DNA from: Streptomyces spiralis | Lineage (GTDB): Bacteria; Actinomycetota; Actinomycetes; Streptomycetales; Streptomycetaceae | Assembly: GCF_014654675.1 (NCBI RefSeq) | Contig: NZ_BNBC01000004.1 | Span: 62,001 to 126,000, forward strand | Reading direction: 5' to 3' | DNA length: 64,000 nt | In this document: piece by piece, positions 7,618 to 16,889 of the stretch | Layout of the letters: every line of letters starts with the position of its first letter | Numbering within the stretch: the stretch's first letter is position 1 | Translations under genes and position numbers: made by a program | The notes under the pieces: model-generated | Databases searched by the model: none | What the model saw: only the letters and a program-made list of their open reading frames with translations | What the model was told of the DNA's origin: nothing

Positions 7618-9255
7618 TCAGTGCGCGGGCGCGTCGGTGACCACGACCTCCTCGATGCTGCGCTCGATCTCCTCGGACCGGGACGCGGTGGCCTTCGCCC
7701 AGTAGTAGATGCCCAACGAGAAGGCCGCGACGACGGCCATGTCCCACCACAGCCCGATGTGACCCTGGCCGCCGAAGCCGCCCTGCCACGAGATCAGGCC
7801 CATGCCGAGCAGATAGCCGGGCAGCCACTGGGCGGCCTTGAAGTCCAGCCGGGGCGCGTCGGGGAGCTGCTTGTTGGTGGCGTACCAGGCGTAGCCGCCG
7901 AGCAGCAGGTAGCCGAGGACGATCGCGATGCCGAGCCGCCACAGCGTGTCCCAGCCGGCCCAGTAGATGATGAGGTTGGCGACCACGAAGGACAGCGGCG
8001 AGATCACCTTGCCCGCGGGCAGGCGGTAGGGCCGCTCGTGGTGCGGCAGCCGGTCGGCGAACACGCCGTAGGCCAGCGGTGCGCCGGCGTACATCAGCAC
8101 GCTCGCCGAGGTGATGAAGCCGACCAGCTCCTGCCAGCTGGGGAAGGGCAGGAAGCAGACCACGCCGGTCACGAAGGAGATGGCGAGGCCGAACCACGGC
8201 ACACCGCGCGCGTCGATCCGCTCGAAGAGCTTGGGCGCGTAGCCGTTCTTCGCCAGGCCGTAGGAGACCCGGGAGGTGGCGGTGACGTAGATCAGGCCGG
8301 TGCCGCCGGGGGAGATGACCGCGTCGATGTAGAGCACGACGCTCAGCCAGCCGAGGCCCACCAGGGTGGCAACGCCCGCCCAGGGGCCGCTGATGCCGGG
8401 GAAGTCCAGCTTGGCCCAGCCGTGCGCGAAGGAGCCGAGCGGCAGCGCGCCGATGAACACGACCTGGAGCAGGACGTAGATGGTCGCGCCGATGGCGACC
8501 GAGCCGAGAGTGGCGCGCGGCAGGTCGCGCTTGGGGTTGCGGCTCTCGCCGGCCAGCTGGATCGCCTGCTCGAAGCCCAGCAGGGCGAAGATGATGCCGC
8601 TGGAGCTGATGGCGCCCAGCACGCCCTTGGCGCCGAACGGGGCGAAGCCCTGGGCGGTGAAGTTGTGCGGGTGGAAGTTGCCCACCGCGATGATGAAGAT
8701 CGTGGCCAGCGGTACGGCGATCTTCCACCAGGTGGCGGCGCTGTTGGTGTGGGCCAGCACGCGCACACCCAGGAAGTTGACCACGACGAACACGGCCATC
8801 AGCACCACGGCGACGAGGAAACCGCTGGTCGTCAGGGTGCCGTCGGTGTGCTGCAGGCCCTGGGCGAAGTGCCAGTGACCGGCGTAACCGATCATCGCCT
8901 CGACCTCGATCGGGGCCACGGTGGCCGCCTGCAGCCAGGAGAACCAGCCGAAGGACATGCCGGCCAGGCCGCCGAAGGCGTAGTGCGGGTAGCGGGCCGT
9001 GCCGCCCGCCACCGGGAACATGCCGCCCAGCTCCGCGTGCACGAGCGCCAGCAGCACGATCGCCACGGTGCCGATCAGCCAGGAGATGATCGCGGCGGGG
9101 CCGGCCGTCACCACGGCCTTCTCGGCGCCGTAGAGCCAGCCGGAGCCGATGATGGAACCGACCGAGGCCCACATCAGACCGATCAGACCGACGTCACGCC
9201 GGAGACCGGTCTGGTCCCGGGTGACGTCGGCGGTTACATGGTCGAGTTTCGCCAT
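7618..9255 (-). CDS. APC-family amino acid permease
   Basis: 545-residue transporter of the amino acid-polyamine-organocation superfamily with about 12-14 hydrophobic helices. ATG at 9255 starts MAKLDH and GAAAGG lies upstream. The helix-1 signature GLMWASVGSIIGSGWLYGAE is the unwound substrate-binding helix of APC proteins. The helix-6 region GIIFALLGFEQAIQLAGE is also typical. It probably imports an amino acid or amine by proton symport; the substrate is not predictable. The C-terminus ends in a charged cytoplasmic tail. It has its own upstream region of about 200 bp. Confidence 0.9.
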   Translation of the reverse strand: MAKLDHVTADVTRDQTGLRRDVGLIGLMWASVGSIIGSGWLYGAEKAVVTAGPAAIISWLIGTVAIVLLALVHAELGGMFPVAGGTARYPHYAFGGLAGMSFGWFSWLQAATVAPIEVEAMIGYAGHWHFAQGLQHTDGTLTTSGFLVAVVLMAVFVVVNFLGVRVLAHTNSAATWWKIAVPLATIFIIAVGNFHPHNFTAQGFAPFGAKGVLGAISSSGIIFALLGFEQAIQLAGESRNPKRDLPRATLGSVAIGATIYVLLQVVFIGALPLGSFAHGWAKLDFPGISGPWAGVATLVGLGWLSVVLYIDAVISPGGTGLIYVTATSRVSYGLAKNGYAPKLFERIDARGVPWFGLAISFVTGVVCFLPFPSWQELVGFITSASVLMYAGAPLAYGVFADRLPHHERPYRLPAGKVISPLSFVVANLIIYWAGWDTLWRLGIAIVLGYLLLGGYAWYATNKQLPDAPRLDFKAAQWLPGYLLGMGLISWQGGFGGQGHIGLWWDMAVVAAFSLGIYYWAKATASRSEEIERSIEEVVVTDAPAH

Positions 9256-9445
9256 GTCAAGGGGCCTTTCACTATCTGAACACCGAATTAACGCCCGACG
9301 GCGGCTCAGAGTAGGAATGCTTGCCCCCTCTGCAGAAGGTCGTCGCCCTAAATTTGACTCTTCCAAGGGTGCTTCTTTGGTGCGCCCTTTACCCAGGTCA
9401 ACGGCCATCGCAGAATGTTGCTATTCAGTTTCGAAATGTCGGAAG

Positions 9446-9460
9446 AGCTTGTCACAAGCT
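9446..9460. terminator. Palindrome at the end of the CoA-binding gene
   Basis: AGCTTGTCACAAGCT is a perfect 7-bp dyad that overlaps the stop codon of the CoA-binding gene and lies upstream of the permease. It could terminate the first gene or bind a regulator of the second. Confidence 0.35.
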
Positions 9461-9869
9461 AGTTCAGGCGCGGAATTTCGATCGCGGGGCAGCGATCCAT
9501 GACCATCTCCAGGCCCGCGGCCCGGGTCCGCTCATAGGCGGCCTCGTCGACGACGCCGAGCTGGAACCACACCGCCTTGGCGCCCTTGGCGACCGCCTCG
9601 TCGGCGACCGGGCCGGCCAGGTCGCTGTTGACGAAGACGTCCACCACGTCCACGTCGAAGGGGATGTCCGCGAGGGAGGCGTAGCCCTGCTCGCCGTGCA
9701 CGGTCTCCGCCTTGGGGTGCACCGGGACGACCTTCTTGCCGAACCGCTGCAGCACCTGCGCCACGCCGTACGCGGCACGGTCGCGGTTGTTCGACAGGCC
9801 CACGACGGCCCAGGTGTCACCGAGTTCGGTCAGGATCTTGCGGACCGTCGCCGCATCGCCGTACACCAC
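9459..9869 (-). CDS. CoA-binding domain protein (YccU-like)
   Basis: 136-residue single-domain protein with a Rossmann CoA-binding fold. WAVVGLSNNRDRAAYGVAQV at about residues 20-39 is the nucleotide loop, followed by GKKVVPVHPK, VDVVDVFVNS and KAVWFQLGV, all as in YccU/DUF4113-free CoA-binding proteins. The GTG at 9869 has GAGGAGA upstream. The cellular role is unknown; related proteins are often linked to acyl-CoA metabolism or stress. Confidence 0.85.
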   Translation of the reverse strand: MVYGDAATVRKILTELGDTWAVVGLSNNRDRAAYGVAQVLQRFGKKVVPVHPKAETVHGEQGYASLADIPFDVDVVDVFVNSDLAGPVADEAVAKGAKAVWFQLGVVDEAAYERTRAAGLEMVMDRCPAIEIPRLN

Positions 9870-10003
9870 AGGTCTCCTCGCGTCCGGGGGAAGGTTGCCG
9901 ACTGCGCCAACAGTGCCCCTGGTCGGTCGATTCCCCGATCGGCCGAACGCGGCACTCTGTCCGGAATGTGGGCCGCAGGCCTGCGCGCGGCCGGTCGGGG
10001 GCC

Positions 10004-10009
10004 TACGCT
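10004..10009 (+). promoter_or_regulatory. Candidate -10 hexamer TACGCT for leaderless transcript
   Basis: TACGCT ends 6 nt before GTG 10016 and no ribosome binding site intervenes. Confidence 0.4.
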
Positions 10010-10015
10010 CGGGCC

Positions 10016-10747
10016 GTGCTGCGCATCATCGACGCCCGAACCGGCGAGCCCATGGACGCCGCCCCCGCTCGCCGCGGCCTGACCCGCATCGAGGTGCACG
10101 CGTCCGGCTTCGACGCCTCGGGGCTGCGAGTGCTCCTCGTCGCCGACCTGCTCGTCCGCGCCCTGGAGCTGGGCGGCACACCGGTGTGGGCCCTGCTGAC
10201 CGGCGAGCGCGAGCAGGCGGAGCTGCGGGCGGCCGGCGCGGCCCTCGGCATCCGGCCCTTCGAGGACAGCCGCGGTCTGGGCGCCGCCCTGGGCGAGGCA
10301 CAGGTCGTGCACGTGGCCGGTGAGGCCGAGGAGACCGCACCCGAGGGCGTCCGGCTCGCCGTCGCATCCGTCGACGCGGCCGTTCCCCTCGCCCCGGCGG
10401 CCGACAGCGACCCCGCCACCTGGCGCCTCGCCCTGCTCGCCCGCCGCCGCACCCTGCCCCTGCGGCTCGATGCCGACACACTGGACGAGGCCGGCCGGAC
10501 CCTCGCCCGCTGGCGTGGCGCGGTCGCCCTCTGGGCGCGGCAGCCCTCGCGGCCCGTCCCCGACGACGTGCGCGGACGGCTGCGCGGAAGTTGGGAGGAC
10601 GACCTGGACATCCCCGCGACGCTCCGGGTGCTGGAGTGGGTCGAGACCCGGCCGGACCTGGCGGACGGCGCCCGCTTCGAGACGTACGCCTACGCGGACC
10701 GCCTGCTCGGCCTGGACCTCACCCGCGACGTCGGGCGGGCGCCATGA
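10016..10747 (+). CDS. Degenerate cysteinyl-tRNA synthetase/MshC-like protein
   Basis: 243 residues. The start VLRIIDARTGEP matches the way CysRS and the mycothiol ligase MshC begin, and IEVHASGFDASGLRVLLVADLLVRAL aligns in register with their Rossmann segment. However, the Cys that binds zinc and the HIGH motif are absent, and no KMSKS motif exists. The C-terminal half (DPATWRLALLARRR, then WEDDLDIPATLRVLEWVE and LLGLDL) closely resembles the helical end of CysRS/MshC. It is about half the normal length and should have no ligase activity. Function unknown. Its stop overlaps the next start (ATGA), so the two are cotranslated. Confidence 0.65.
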   Translation: MLRIIDARTGEPMDAAPARRGLTRIEVHASGFDASGLRVLLVADLLVRALELGGTPVWALLTGEREQAELRAAGAALGIRPFEDSRGLGAALGEAQVVHVAGEAEETAPEGVRLAVASVDAAVPLAPAADSDPATWRLALLARRRTLPLRLDADTLDEAGRTLARWRGAVALWARQPSRPVPDDVRGRLRGSWEDDLDIPATLRVLEWVETRPDLADGARFETYAYADRLLGLDLTRDVGRAP

Positions 10748-11292
10748 GTACGCGCGCGGGAGCCGGCCCGCTGCGCCGCCTGGTGGTCCTGCGGCACGCC
10801 AAGTCCGCCCGGCCCGAGGGCGTCACCGACCACGACCGCCCGCTCGCGCCGCGCGGCCGCCGGGATGCCCCCGCCGCGGGCCGCGCGCTCGCCGCGTCCG
10901 ACTGCCTGCCGGACCTCGCGCTGTGCTCCACGGCCCTGCGGGCCCGCCGGACCTGGGAACTGGCCTCCGCCGAGTGGGGCACCCCACCGCCGGTGCGTCT
11001 CGACCCGCGGCTGTACGCCGCCGACGTCCCCACTCTGCTGGAGGCCGTGCGCGAGACGCCGCCGCAGGTGGAGACGCTGCTGCTGATCGGGCACAACCCG
11101 GGCCTGGAGGAACTGGTCCTCCATCTCGCCGGGGAGGGCCTGGACGACACACTGGAACGGCTCCGGGTGAAGTTCCCCACCTCCGCGATCGCCGTGCTCG
11201 CCTGGCACGGCACCGGCTGGCACGCGCTCGCCCCCGGCACCGCCCTGCTGACGGAGCTGACCGTGCCGCGGGGCACGAAGGGCAGGTCCTAG
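10744..11292 (+). CDS. SixA-type histidine phosphatase
   Basis: 182-residue phosphatase of the histidine phosphatase superfamily. The catalytic RHAKS motif (SixA form of RHG) is at about residues 17-21 and the second His in LLIGHNPGLEEL at about 112-123. SixA proteins remove phosphate from phosphohistidine proteins such as HPt or PTS components; the partner here is unknown. The ATG overlaps the preceding stop by four bases. The protein ends in a strongly basic tail. Confidence 0.88.
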   Translation: MSTRAGAGPLRRLVVLRHAKSARPEGVTDHDRPLAPRGRRDAPAAGRALAASDCLPDLALCSTALRARRTWELASAEWGTPPPVRLDPRLYAADVPTLLEAVRETPPQVETLLLIGHNPGLEELVLHLAGEGLDDTLERLRVKFPTSAIAVLAWHGTGWHALAPGTALLTELTVPRGTKGRS

Positions 11293-11361
11293 GGTCGCCG
11301 CTCCCGGGCCCCACCTCCCGGACCGGCCGGGACGGGGGCCGCTGGGCGCCGGAGGAGGCCC

Positions 11362-11367
11362 TAGGCT
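11362..11367 (+). promoter_or_regulatory. Candidate -10 hexamer TAGGCT for leaderless transcript
   Basis: TAGGCT ends 6 nt before ATG 11374, with no Shine-Dalgarno sequence between. Confidence 0.45.
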
Positions 11368-11373
11368 GGCCGG

Positions 11374-12000
11374 ATGCAGGACGAGTACCGCACAGTCGCC
11401 CGCCCGGGCGTGCACGAGACCGAGGTCAACCGCTCCCGTTTCCTGTGCGCGCTCGCCCCGGCGGCCACCGAGCAGGAGGCCCAGGACTTCATCGCGGCCG
11501 TCCGCAAGGAGCACGCGGACGCCACGCACAACTGCTGGGCCTACGTCATCGGCGCCGACGCCGGCGTCCAGAAGGCCAGCGACGACGGGGAACCCGGCGG
11601 CACCGCCGGGGTGCCCATGCTCCAGATGCTGCTGCGCCGCGACATGCGCTACGTCGTCGCCGTCGTCACCCGCTACTACGGCGGCGTCAAGCTCGGCGCG
11701 GGCGGCCTCATCCGCGCCTACGGCGGAGCGGTCGGCGAGGCGCTGGACGTGCTCGGCACCCTGACGCGCCGGCGCTTCCGCCTCGCCACGGTGACCGTCG
11801 ACCACCAGCGCGCCGGCAAGGTGCAGAACGACCTCAGATCGACCGGGCGGGAGGTGCGGGACGTGCGCTACGGCGAGGCGGTCACGATCGAGATCGGCCT
11901 GCCGGACGCCGACGTGGACGCCTTCCGGGCCTGGCTCGCCGATGTGACGGCGGGCACCGCCGGTTTCGAACTCGGCGGAGAGGCCTACAGCGATGCGTGA
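11374..12000 (+). CDS. YigZ/IMPACT family protein (UPF0029)
   Basis: 208-residue protein with the UPF0029 N-terminal domain and the DUF1949 C-terminal domain. The family blocks are NRSRFLCALAP, ATHNCWAYVIG, DDGEPGGTAGVPML and VTRYYGGVKLGAGGLIRAYG, all complete. Eukaryotic IMPACT modulates translation control, and bacterial YigZ is a conserved protein without an agreed reaction. The start is the ATG after a -10-like hexamer. It lies upstream of sbcD with a 106-bp gap. Confidence 0.9.
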   Translation: MQDEYRTVARPGVHETEVNRSRFLCALAPAATEQEAQDFIAAVRKEHADATHNCWAYVIGADAGVQKASDDGEPGGTAGVPMLQMLLRRDMRYVVAVVTRYYGGVKLGAGGLIRAYGGAVGEALDVLGTLTRRRFRLATVTVDHQRAGKVQNDLRSTGREVRDVRYGEAVTIEIGLPDADVDAFRAWLADVTAGTAGFELGGEAYSDA

Positions 12001-12092
12001 CGAAACGGGCATTTCATCAGTAACAGTCCCGTACTTGACTGCCCATGACGGCTGATACGGGAGTAACCGCCCGTGTTGTCGGACCCTGCCGT

Positions 12093-12098
12093 TAGTCT
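12093..12098 (+). promoter_or_regulatory. Candidate -10 hexamer TAGTCT upstream of sbcD
   Basis: TAGTCT ends 8 nt before ATG 12107; no ribosome site is present, suggesting a leaderless sbcDC mRNA. A TTGACT at 12035-12040 is too far away to pair with it. Confidence 0.35.
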
Positions 12099-12106
12099 CG
12101 GGGATC

Positions 12107-13270
12107 ATGAGGCTGCTGCACACGTCCGACTGGCACCTGGGCCGGTCCTTCCACCGGGTGAGCATGCTCGAGGCCCAGGCCGCGTTCATCGGCCACCTGG
12201 TGGCGACCGTGCGTGAGCACGACGTCGAGGCGGTGGTCGTGTCGGGGGACGTGTACGACCGCGCGGTGCCCCCGCTGGCCGCCGTCGAGCTGTTCGACGA
12301 CGCCCTGCACCGCCTCGCCGCCCTGGGCGTGCCCACCGTGATGATCTCCGGCAACCACGACTCCGCCCGCCGGCTCGGCGTCGGCGCGGGGCTCATCGAC
12401 CGCGCAGGCATCCATCTGCGTACCGAGCCCGCGGCGTGCGCCACACCCGTGGTGCTGGCCGACGCCCACGGCGACGTCGCCTTCTACGGCCTGCCGTATC
12501 TGGAACCGGCCCTGGTCAAGGACCACTTCGGGGTCGAGAAGGCGGGGCACGAGGCCGTGCTCGCCGCCGCCATGGAACGAATCCGCGCCGACCTCGCCAC
12601 GCGCGCGCCCGGCACCCGCTCCGTCGTCCTCGCGCACGCCTTCGTCACCGGCGGCGAGGCCAGCGACAGCGAGCGGGACATCACCGTCGGCGGGGTCGCC
12701 GCCGTCCCCGCGGGCGTCTTCGACGGCGTCGACTACGCCGCCCTGGGACATCTGCACGGCTGCCAGACCATCACCGAGCGCGTGCGCTACTCCGGGTCCC
12801 CGCTGCCGTACTCCTTCTCGGAGGCCGACCACCACAAGAGCATGTGGCTCGTCGACCTCGACGCCGACGGCCGGGTCACCGCCGAGCGGGTCGGCTGCCC
12901 GGTCCCGCGCCCGCTGGCCCGGATCCGGGGCACGCTGGAGGAACTGCTCGCCGACCCCGGCCTCGCCCGCCACCAGGACGCCTGGGTCGAGGCCACGCTC
13001 ACCGATCCGGTCCGCCCGGCCGACCCGATGGCCCGCCTCACCGAGCGCTTCCCGCACGCCCTCAGCCTCGTGTTCGACCCCGAGCGCGCCCCCGGCGACC
13101 CGGACGTGTCCTACGCCCGCCGGCTCGCGGACCGCAGCGACCAGCAGATCGCCGAGGACTTCGTCGCCCATGTGCGCGGCGCGGGACCCGACGCACACGA
13201 ACGGACCGTGCTGCGCGAGGCCTTCGACGCCGTACGCGCCGACGAGGCGGAACGAGAGGTGGCACGGTGA
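12107..13270 (+). CDS. sbcD: SbcD, nuclease subunit of the SbcCD complex
   Basis: 387-residue Mre11-type metallophosphoesterase. The metal-binding motifs are DWHLGR (residues 7-12), GDVYDR (about 47), GNHDS (82-86) and LGHLHG (about 212-217). With SbcC it forms a Mn-dependent exonuclease/hairpin endonuclease that processes DNA ends and hairpins. The C-terminal region carries the capping domain. The stop overlaps the GTG of sbcC, so the two subunits are translationally coupled. Confidence 0.95.
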   Translation: MRLLHTSDWHLGRSFHRVSMLEAQAAFIGHLVATVREHDVEAVVVSGDVYDRAVPPLAAVELFDDALHRLAALGVPTVMISGNHDSARRLGVGAGLIDRAGIHLRTEPAACATPVVLADAHGDVAFYGLPYLEPALVKDHFGVEKAGHEAVLAAAMERIRADLATRAPGTRSVVLAHAFVTGGEASDSERDITVGGVAAVPAGVFDGVDYAALGHLHGCQTITERVRYSGSPLPYSFSEADHHKSMWLVDLDADGRVTAERVGCPVPRPLARIRGTLEELLADPGLARHQDAWVEATLTDPVRPADPMARLTERFPHALSLVFDPERAPGDPDVSYARRLADRSDQQIAEDFVAHVRGAGPDAHERTVLREAFDAVRADEAEREVAR

Positions 13271-16263
13271 GGCTGCACCGGCTCGACATCACCGCCTTCG
13301 GACCGTTCGGGGGTTCCCGGAGCATCGACTTCGACGCCCTGTCGGCCGCCGGACTGTTCCTGCTGCACGGACCGACCGGGGCCGGCAAGACGTCCGTCCT
13401 GGACGCCGTGTGCTACGCCCTGTACGGCTCGGTGCCCGGCGCACGGCAGGGCAGCGGGCAGGGGATCACCCTGCGCAGCGACCACGCCGCCGAGGGCACC
13501 CGTACCGAGGTCACCCTCGACCTCACCGTTGCCGGACGCCGCCTGGAGATCACCCGGCAGCCGCCCTGGGCACGCCCGAAGCGGCGCGGCACCGGCACCA
13601 CCGTCGACAAGGCGCAGACCTGGCTGCGCGAGTACGACGCGGCGACGGGCGCCTGGAAGGATCTCAGCCGCTCCCACCAGGAGATAGGCGAGGAGATCAC
13701 CCAGCTGCTCGGCATGAGCCGCGAACAGTTCTGCCAGGTCGTGCTGTTGCCGCAGGGCGACTTCGCCCGCTTCCTGCGCGCCGACGCCGAGGCCCGCGGC
13801 AAGCTGCTCGGGCGCCTGTTCGACACGCACCGCTTCGCCGAGGTGGAAAAGCGCCTCGCCGAGCGCCGGCGCGCCACCGAGGCCCAGGTCCGCGAGGGCG
13901 ACGCCGCGCTGCTGGCCGACGCGCACCGCATGCAGCAGGCGGCCGGCGACACCATGGAGCTGCCCGAGCTGGCCCCCGGCGAGCCGGGACTGGCCGAGGC
14001 CGTGCTGACCGCCGCCGCCGTCGCCCGCAGCACCGCGCGCGAGCAGCTGACCGTCGCCCACTGCCGGCTCACGGCCGCCGAGGCCGCCCACGCCGCCGCC
14101 GAGCGCGCCCTGCACGACGTACGCGAACTGGCCCGGCTGCAACGCCGGTTCGCCGAGGCGCGCGAGCGCGCCGAGCGCCTCGAGGAAGGGGCCGAGGAGC
14201 ACCGCCGGACGCAGGAGCGGATGGAACGGGGGCGCAAGGCGCAGACCGTGGCACCGGCGCTGGAGCTGCGGGAGGCCGCCGACGCCGCACACCGGAGGGC
14301 GGCCGCCGCCGAGACACACGCGCGTGCGCTGCTGCCCGAGACCTTCGCCGACGCCGGCGCGGCCGGACTGGCCGCCGCGGCCCGCCGGGCCGCCGAGGAA
14401 CTGGGCGGACTGGAGTCGGCCCGCCGCGCCGAGCGGCGCCTGGCCGACCTCGTCGCCGAGCGCGCGGACGTGGACCGCCAGGAGCGCGCCGACGAGGACG
14501 TGCTCCAGGAGGCCGAGGCCTGGCTCGCCGGATGGGAGAACACCCGCGCCGGACTCCAGGCCCGTGTCGAGGCCGCCCAGGAGGCGGCCGGCCGGGCGGA
14601 CCAGCTCGCCGTGCGACGCGAGGGGGCACAGACCCGGCTCGGCGCGGCCAGGCTGCGCGACCAGCTCATCCGGGACACCGACGAGGAACAGCGGCGCGTC
14701 CTCGACTCCGCCGAACACGCGGTGCGCGCCAAGGACCACTGGCTGGACCTGAAAGAGCAGCGGCTGAACGGGATCGCCGCCGAGCTCGCCGCGAACCTCA
14801 CCGACGGCGAGCCCTGCGCCGTCTGCGGTGCCACCGAGCACCCCGCACCCGCGCGCCGGGTCACCGGGCACGTCGACCGCGAGGCGGAGGAGCGCGCCCT
14901 GGCCGCCCTCCAGGACGCCGAGGAGCGGCGCACCGACCACGAGCGCCGGCTCGCCGCGCTGCGCGAGCGACTGGCCGCCGCCACCGCCGAGGCGCGTGAC
15001 GCACCCACGGCGCAACTCGCCGAAGAGGCCGAGGCGTTGGAGCGGGACCTCACGCGGGCACGCCAGGAGGCCTCCGGGCTGCACGCCGCCCGGGAGGAGC
15101 TGCGCCGGGCGGAGCAGGAGCACGAGCGACGGCTCGCCGACCGCCGGCAGGCCGAGGTCAGATCGGCCGCCCGGCTGACCCGCAAGGAGAACCTCGACCG
15201 CGAACAGAGCACCCTGGAGGCCGAGCTGGCCGAGGCCAGGGGCGCCGCCGCGAGCGTCGCCGCACGGGCCGCACAACTGGAGCGACAGGTGGCGCTCCTC
15301 ACCGACGCCGCGGAGGCCGCGCGGGCCGCCGAGGAGAGTGCCGAACGGCTCAAGGACGCCGACGGGCGGCTCGCCGAGGCCGCGTTCCGCGCCGGTTTCG
15401 ACACCCCGCGGGCCGCGGTCGCCGCACTCCTCGACGACGCCGCCCACCGCGAACTCCAGCACCGCCTCGACGCCCGGCAGGCCGAGGAGGCCGCCGTCCG
15501 CGCCGTCCTCGCCGAGGCCGACACCGTGGCCGCCGCCGGGCGCGAGCCGGCCGACCCCACGGCGGCGGAGACCGCCGCCGCCACCGCGGGCCTGCGGCTG
15601 CGCGAGGCCGCATCCACCCGGGACGCCGCCGCCCGCCGCTGCGCCGAACTCGACCGGCTGTCCGCGCGCGCGGCCACCGGGGTACGCCGTCTGGCACCCC
15701 TGCGTCAGGAGTACGACCGCGTGGCCCGGCTCGCCGCGCTCACGGCGGGCACCTCGGCCGACAACGAGCGCAAGATGCGCCTGGAGTCCTACGTCCTCGC
15801 CGCCCGCCTGGAACAGGTGGCCGCCGCCGCGACCGCACGGCTGCAGCGCATGTCGTCCGGCCGCTACACCCTCGTCCATTCCGACGACCGGGCCGGACGC
15901 GGCCGCAGCGGCCTCGGGCTGCACGTCGTCGACGCGTGGACGGGGCGCGAGCGGGACACGGCGACCCTGTCGGGCGGGGAGACGTTCTTCGCCTCGCTCG
16001 CCCTCGCCCTCGGGCTCGCCGACGTGGTCACCGACGAGGCCGGCGGCGTCCGGCTGGACACCCTCTTCATCGACGAGGGCTTCGGCAGCCTGGACGACCA
16101 GACGCTGGACGAGGTGCTGGACGTGCTGGACTCCCTGCGCGAACGCGACCGCAGCGTCGGCATCGTCAGCCATGTCGCCGACCTGCGCCGCCGGATCCAC
16201 GCCCAGCTGGAGGTCGTCAAGGGCCGGTCGGGCTCGACGGTGCGGCAGCGCGGCGTGGACTGA
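13267..16263 (+). CDS. sbcC: SbcC, ATPase subunit of the SbcCD complex
   Basis: 998-residue SMC-like ATPase of the Rad50 type. Walker A GPTGAGKT is at residues 35-42. Long Glu/Arg/Ala-rich coiled coils flank a zinc hook CAVC with Cys517 and Cys520. The ABC signature LSGGE is at 901-905 and Walker B LFIDE at 933-937. GTG at 13267 overlaps the sbcD stop. It bridges and tethers DNA ends and gates the SbcD nuclease. Length is close to the family norm (about 1,000). Very high Ala/Arg/Glu content explains the long antisense frames seen opposite it. Confidence 0.95.
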   Translation: MRLHRLDITAFGPFGGSRSIDFDALSAAGLFLLHGPTGAGKTSVLDAVCYALYGSVPGARQGSGQGITLRSDHAAEGTRTEVTLDLTVAGRRLEITRQPPWARPKRRGTGTTVDKAQTWLREYDAATGAWKDLSRSHQEIGEEITQLLGMSREQFCQVVLLPQGDFARFLRADAEARGKLLGRLFDTHRFAEVEKRLAERRRATEAQVREGDAALLADAHRMQQAAGDTMELPELAPGEPGLAEAVLTAAAVARSTAREQLTVAHCRLTAAEAAHAAAERALHDVRELARLQRRFAEARERAERLEEGAEEHRRTQERMERGRKAQTVAPALELREAADAAHRRAAAAETHARALLPETFADAGAAGLAAAARRAAEELGGLESARRAERRLADLVAERADVDRQERADEDVLQEAEAWLAGWENTRAGLQARVEAAQEAAGRADQLAVRREGAQTRLGAARLRDQLIRDTDEEQRRVLDSAEHAVRAKDHWLDLKEQRLNGIAAELAANLTDGEPCAVCGATEHPAPARRVTGHVDREAEERALAALQDAEERRTDHERRLAALRERLAAATAEARDAPTAQLAEEAEALERDLTRARQEASGLHAAREELRRAEQEHERRLADRRQAEVRSAARLTRKENLDREQSTLEAELAEARGAAASVAARAAQLERQVALLTDAAEAARAAEESAERLKDADGRLAEAAFRAGFDTPRAAVAALLDDAAHRELQHRLDARQAEEAAVRAVLAEADTVAAAGREPADPTAAETAAATAGLRLREAASTRDAAARRCAELDRLSARAATGVRRLAPLRQEYDRVARLAALTAGTSADNERKMRLESYVLAARLEQVAAAATARLQRMSSGRYTLVHSDDRAGRGRSGLGLHVVDAWTGRERDTATLSGGETFFASLALALGLADVVTDEAGGVRLDTLFIDEGFGSLDDQTLDEVLDVLDSLRERDRSVGIVSHVADLRRRIHAQLEVVKGRSGSTVRQRGVD

Positions 16264-16312
16264 CCCGGCCCCGCCGACCCTCTGCCGGCCCCGCGGCCCC
16301 TCCGCCGGCCCC

Positions 16313-16765
16313 TCAGCCCTCAGCGGCCAGAGGGCGGCGGGGCAGGGGCGAGGAGTACACGATGCTCGTGGTCACCGAGCCCAGCGCGCCGATCCTGCCG
16401 GACACCTCCTCCAGGTGGCGCATGGAGCGCGCGGCGACCTTGATGACGAAGCAGTCGTCGCCCGTCACATGGTGCGCCTCCAGGATCTCGGGGGTGGCGG
16501 CGACCAGGTCGTGGAAGGGCTTGTAGTTGCCGTTGGGGTAGCGGAGCCGGACGAAGGCCAGGATCGGCATCCCCAGCCGCTCCTGGTCGACCACGGCCGC
16601 GTACCCCTGGATGACACCCGCCTCCTCCAGGCGGCGCACCCGTTCGGTGACCGCGCTCGGGGACATCGACACCGCCCGCGCCAGCTCGGCGAAGCTGGCC
16701 CGCCCGTCCCGCTGGAGGACGTCGAGAATGCGCCAGTCGGTGGCGTCCGGGGAAAACGCGGTCAT
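16313..16765 (-). CDS. Lrp/AsnC-family regulator
   Basis: 150-residue feast/famine regulator. The HTH is near residues 8-50 (DWRILDVLQRDGRASFAELA then MSPSAVTERVRRLEEAGVI) and the RAM/ACT-like effector domain fills 70-140 (HHVTGDDCFVIKVAARSMRH). The ATG at 16765 is chosen because the upstream frame lacks homology. Such proteins respond to amino acids. It is divergent from the rhodanese gene, which is its most likely target. Confidence 0.9.
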   Translation of the reverse strand: MTAFSPDATDWRILDVLQRDGRASFAELARAVSMSPSAVTERVRRLEEAGVIQGYAAVVDQERLGMPILAFVRLRYPNGNYKPFHDLVAATPEILEAHHVTGDDCFVIKVAARSMRHLEEVSGRIGALGSVTTSIVYSSPLPRRPLAAEG

Positions 16766-16823
16766 GAGCGATGGATACCAGGGGAATCCCCGGCCGATCA
16801 AGAGGTGCGCCGGGGATCGCCCC

Positions 16824-16852
16824 TTCATGGAGATGATCTTCGGCCGTAGATT
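16824..16852 (+). promoter_or_regulatory. Candidate promoter of the rhodanese gene
   Basis: TTCATG (16824-16829), 17 bp, TAGATT (16847-16852). The spacing is ideal and the -10 fits TANNNT; the -35 is only a partial match. Confidence 0.4.
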
Positions 16853-16889
16853 CTCGGGTGCCGAGACCGCCCATGGAAGGGACCCCACG

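Noticed and set aside
9256..9458. Riboswitch in front of the APC permease
   Set aside because: The leader was compared by eye with the ydaO and other core motifs; no match beyond a short stretch was found.
12035..12058. TTGACT as -35 of an sbcD promoter
   Set aside because: No -10-like hexamer lies at 16-18 bp. The more plausible -10 is TAGTCT at 12093.
13267..16200. Very long antisense open frames opposite sbcC and other genes
   Set aside because: In DNA this GC-rich, stop codons are rare on the shadow strand. The antisense proteins are low-complexity Ser/Arg/Ala or Gly/Arg/Val-rich and show no family motifs.
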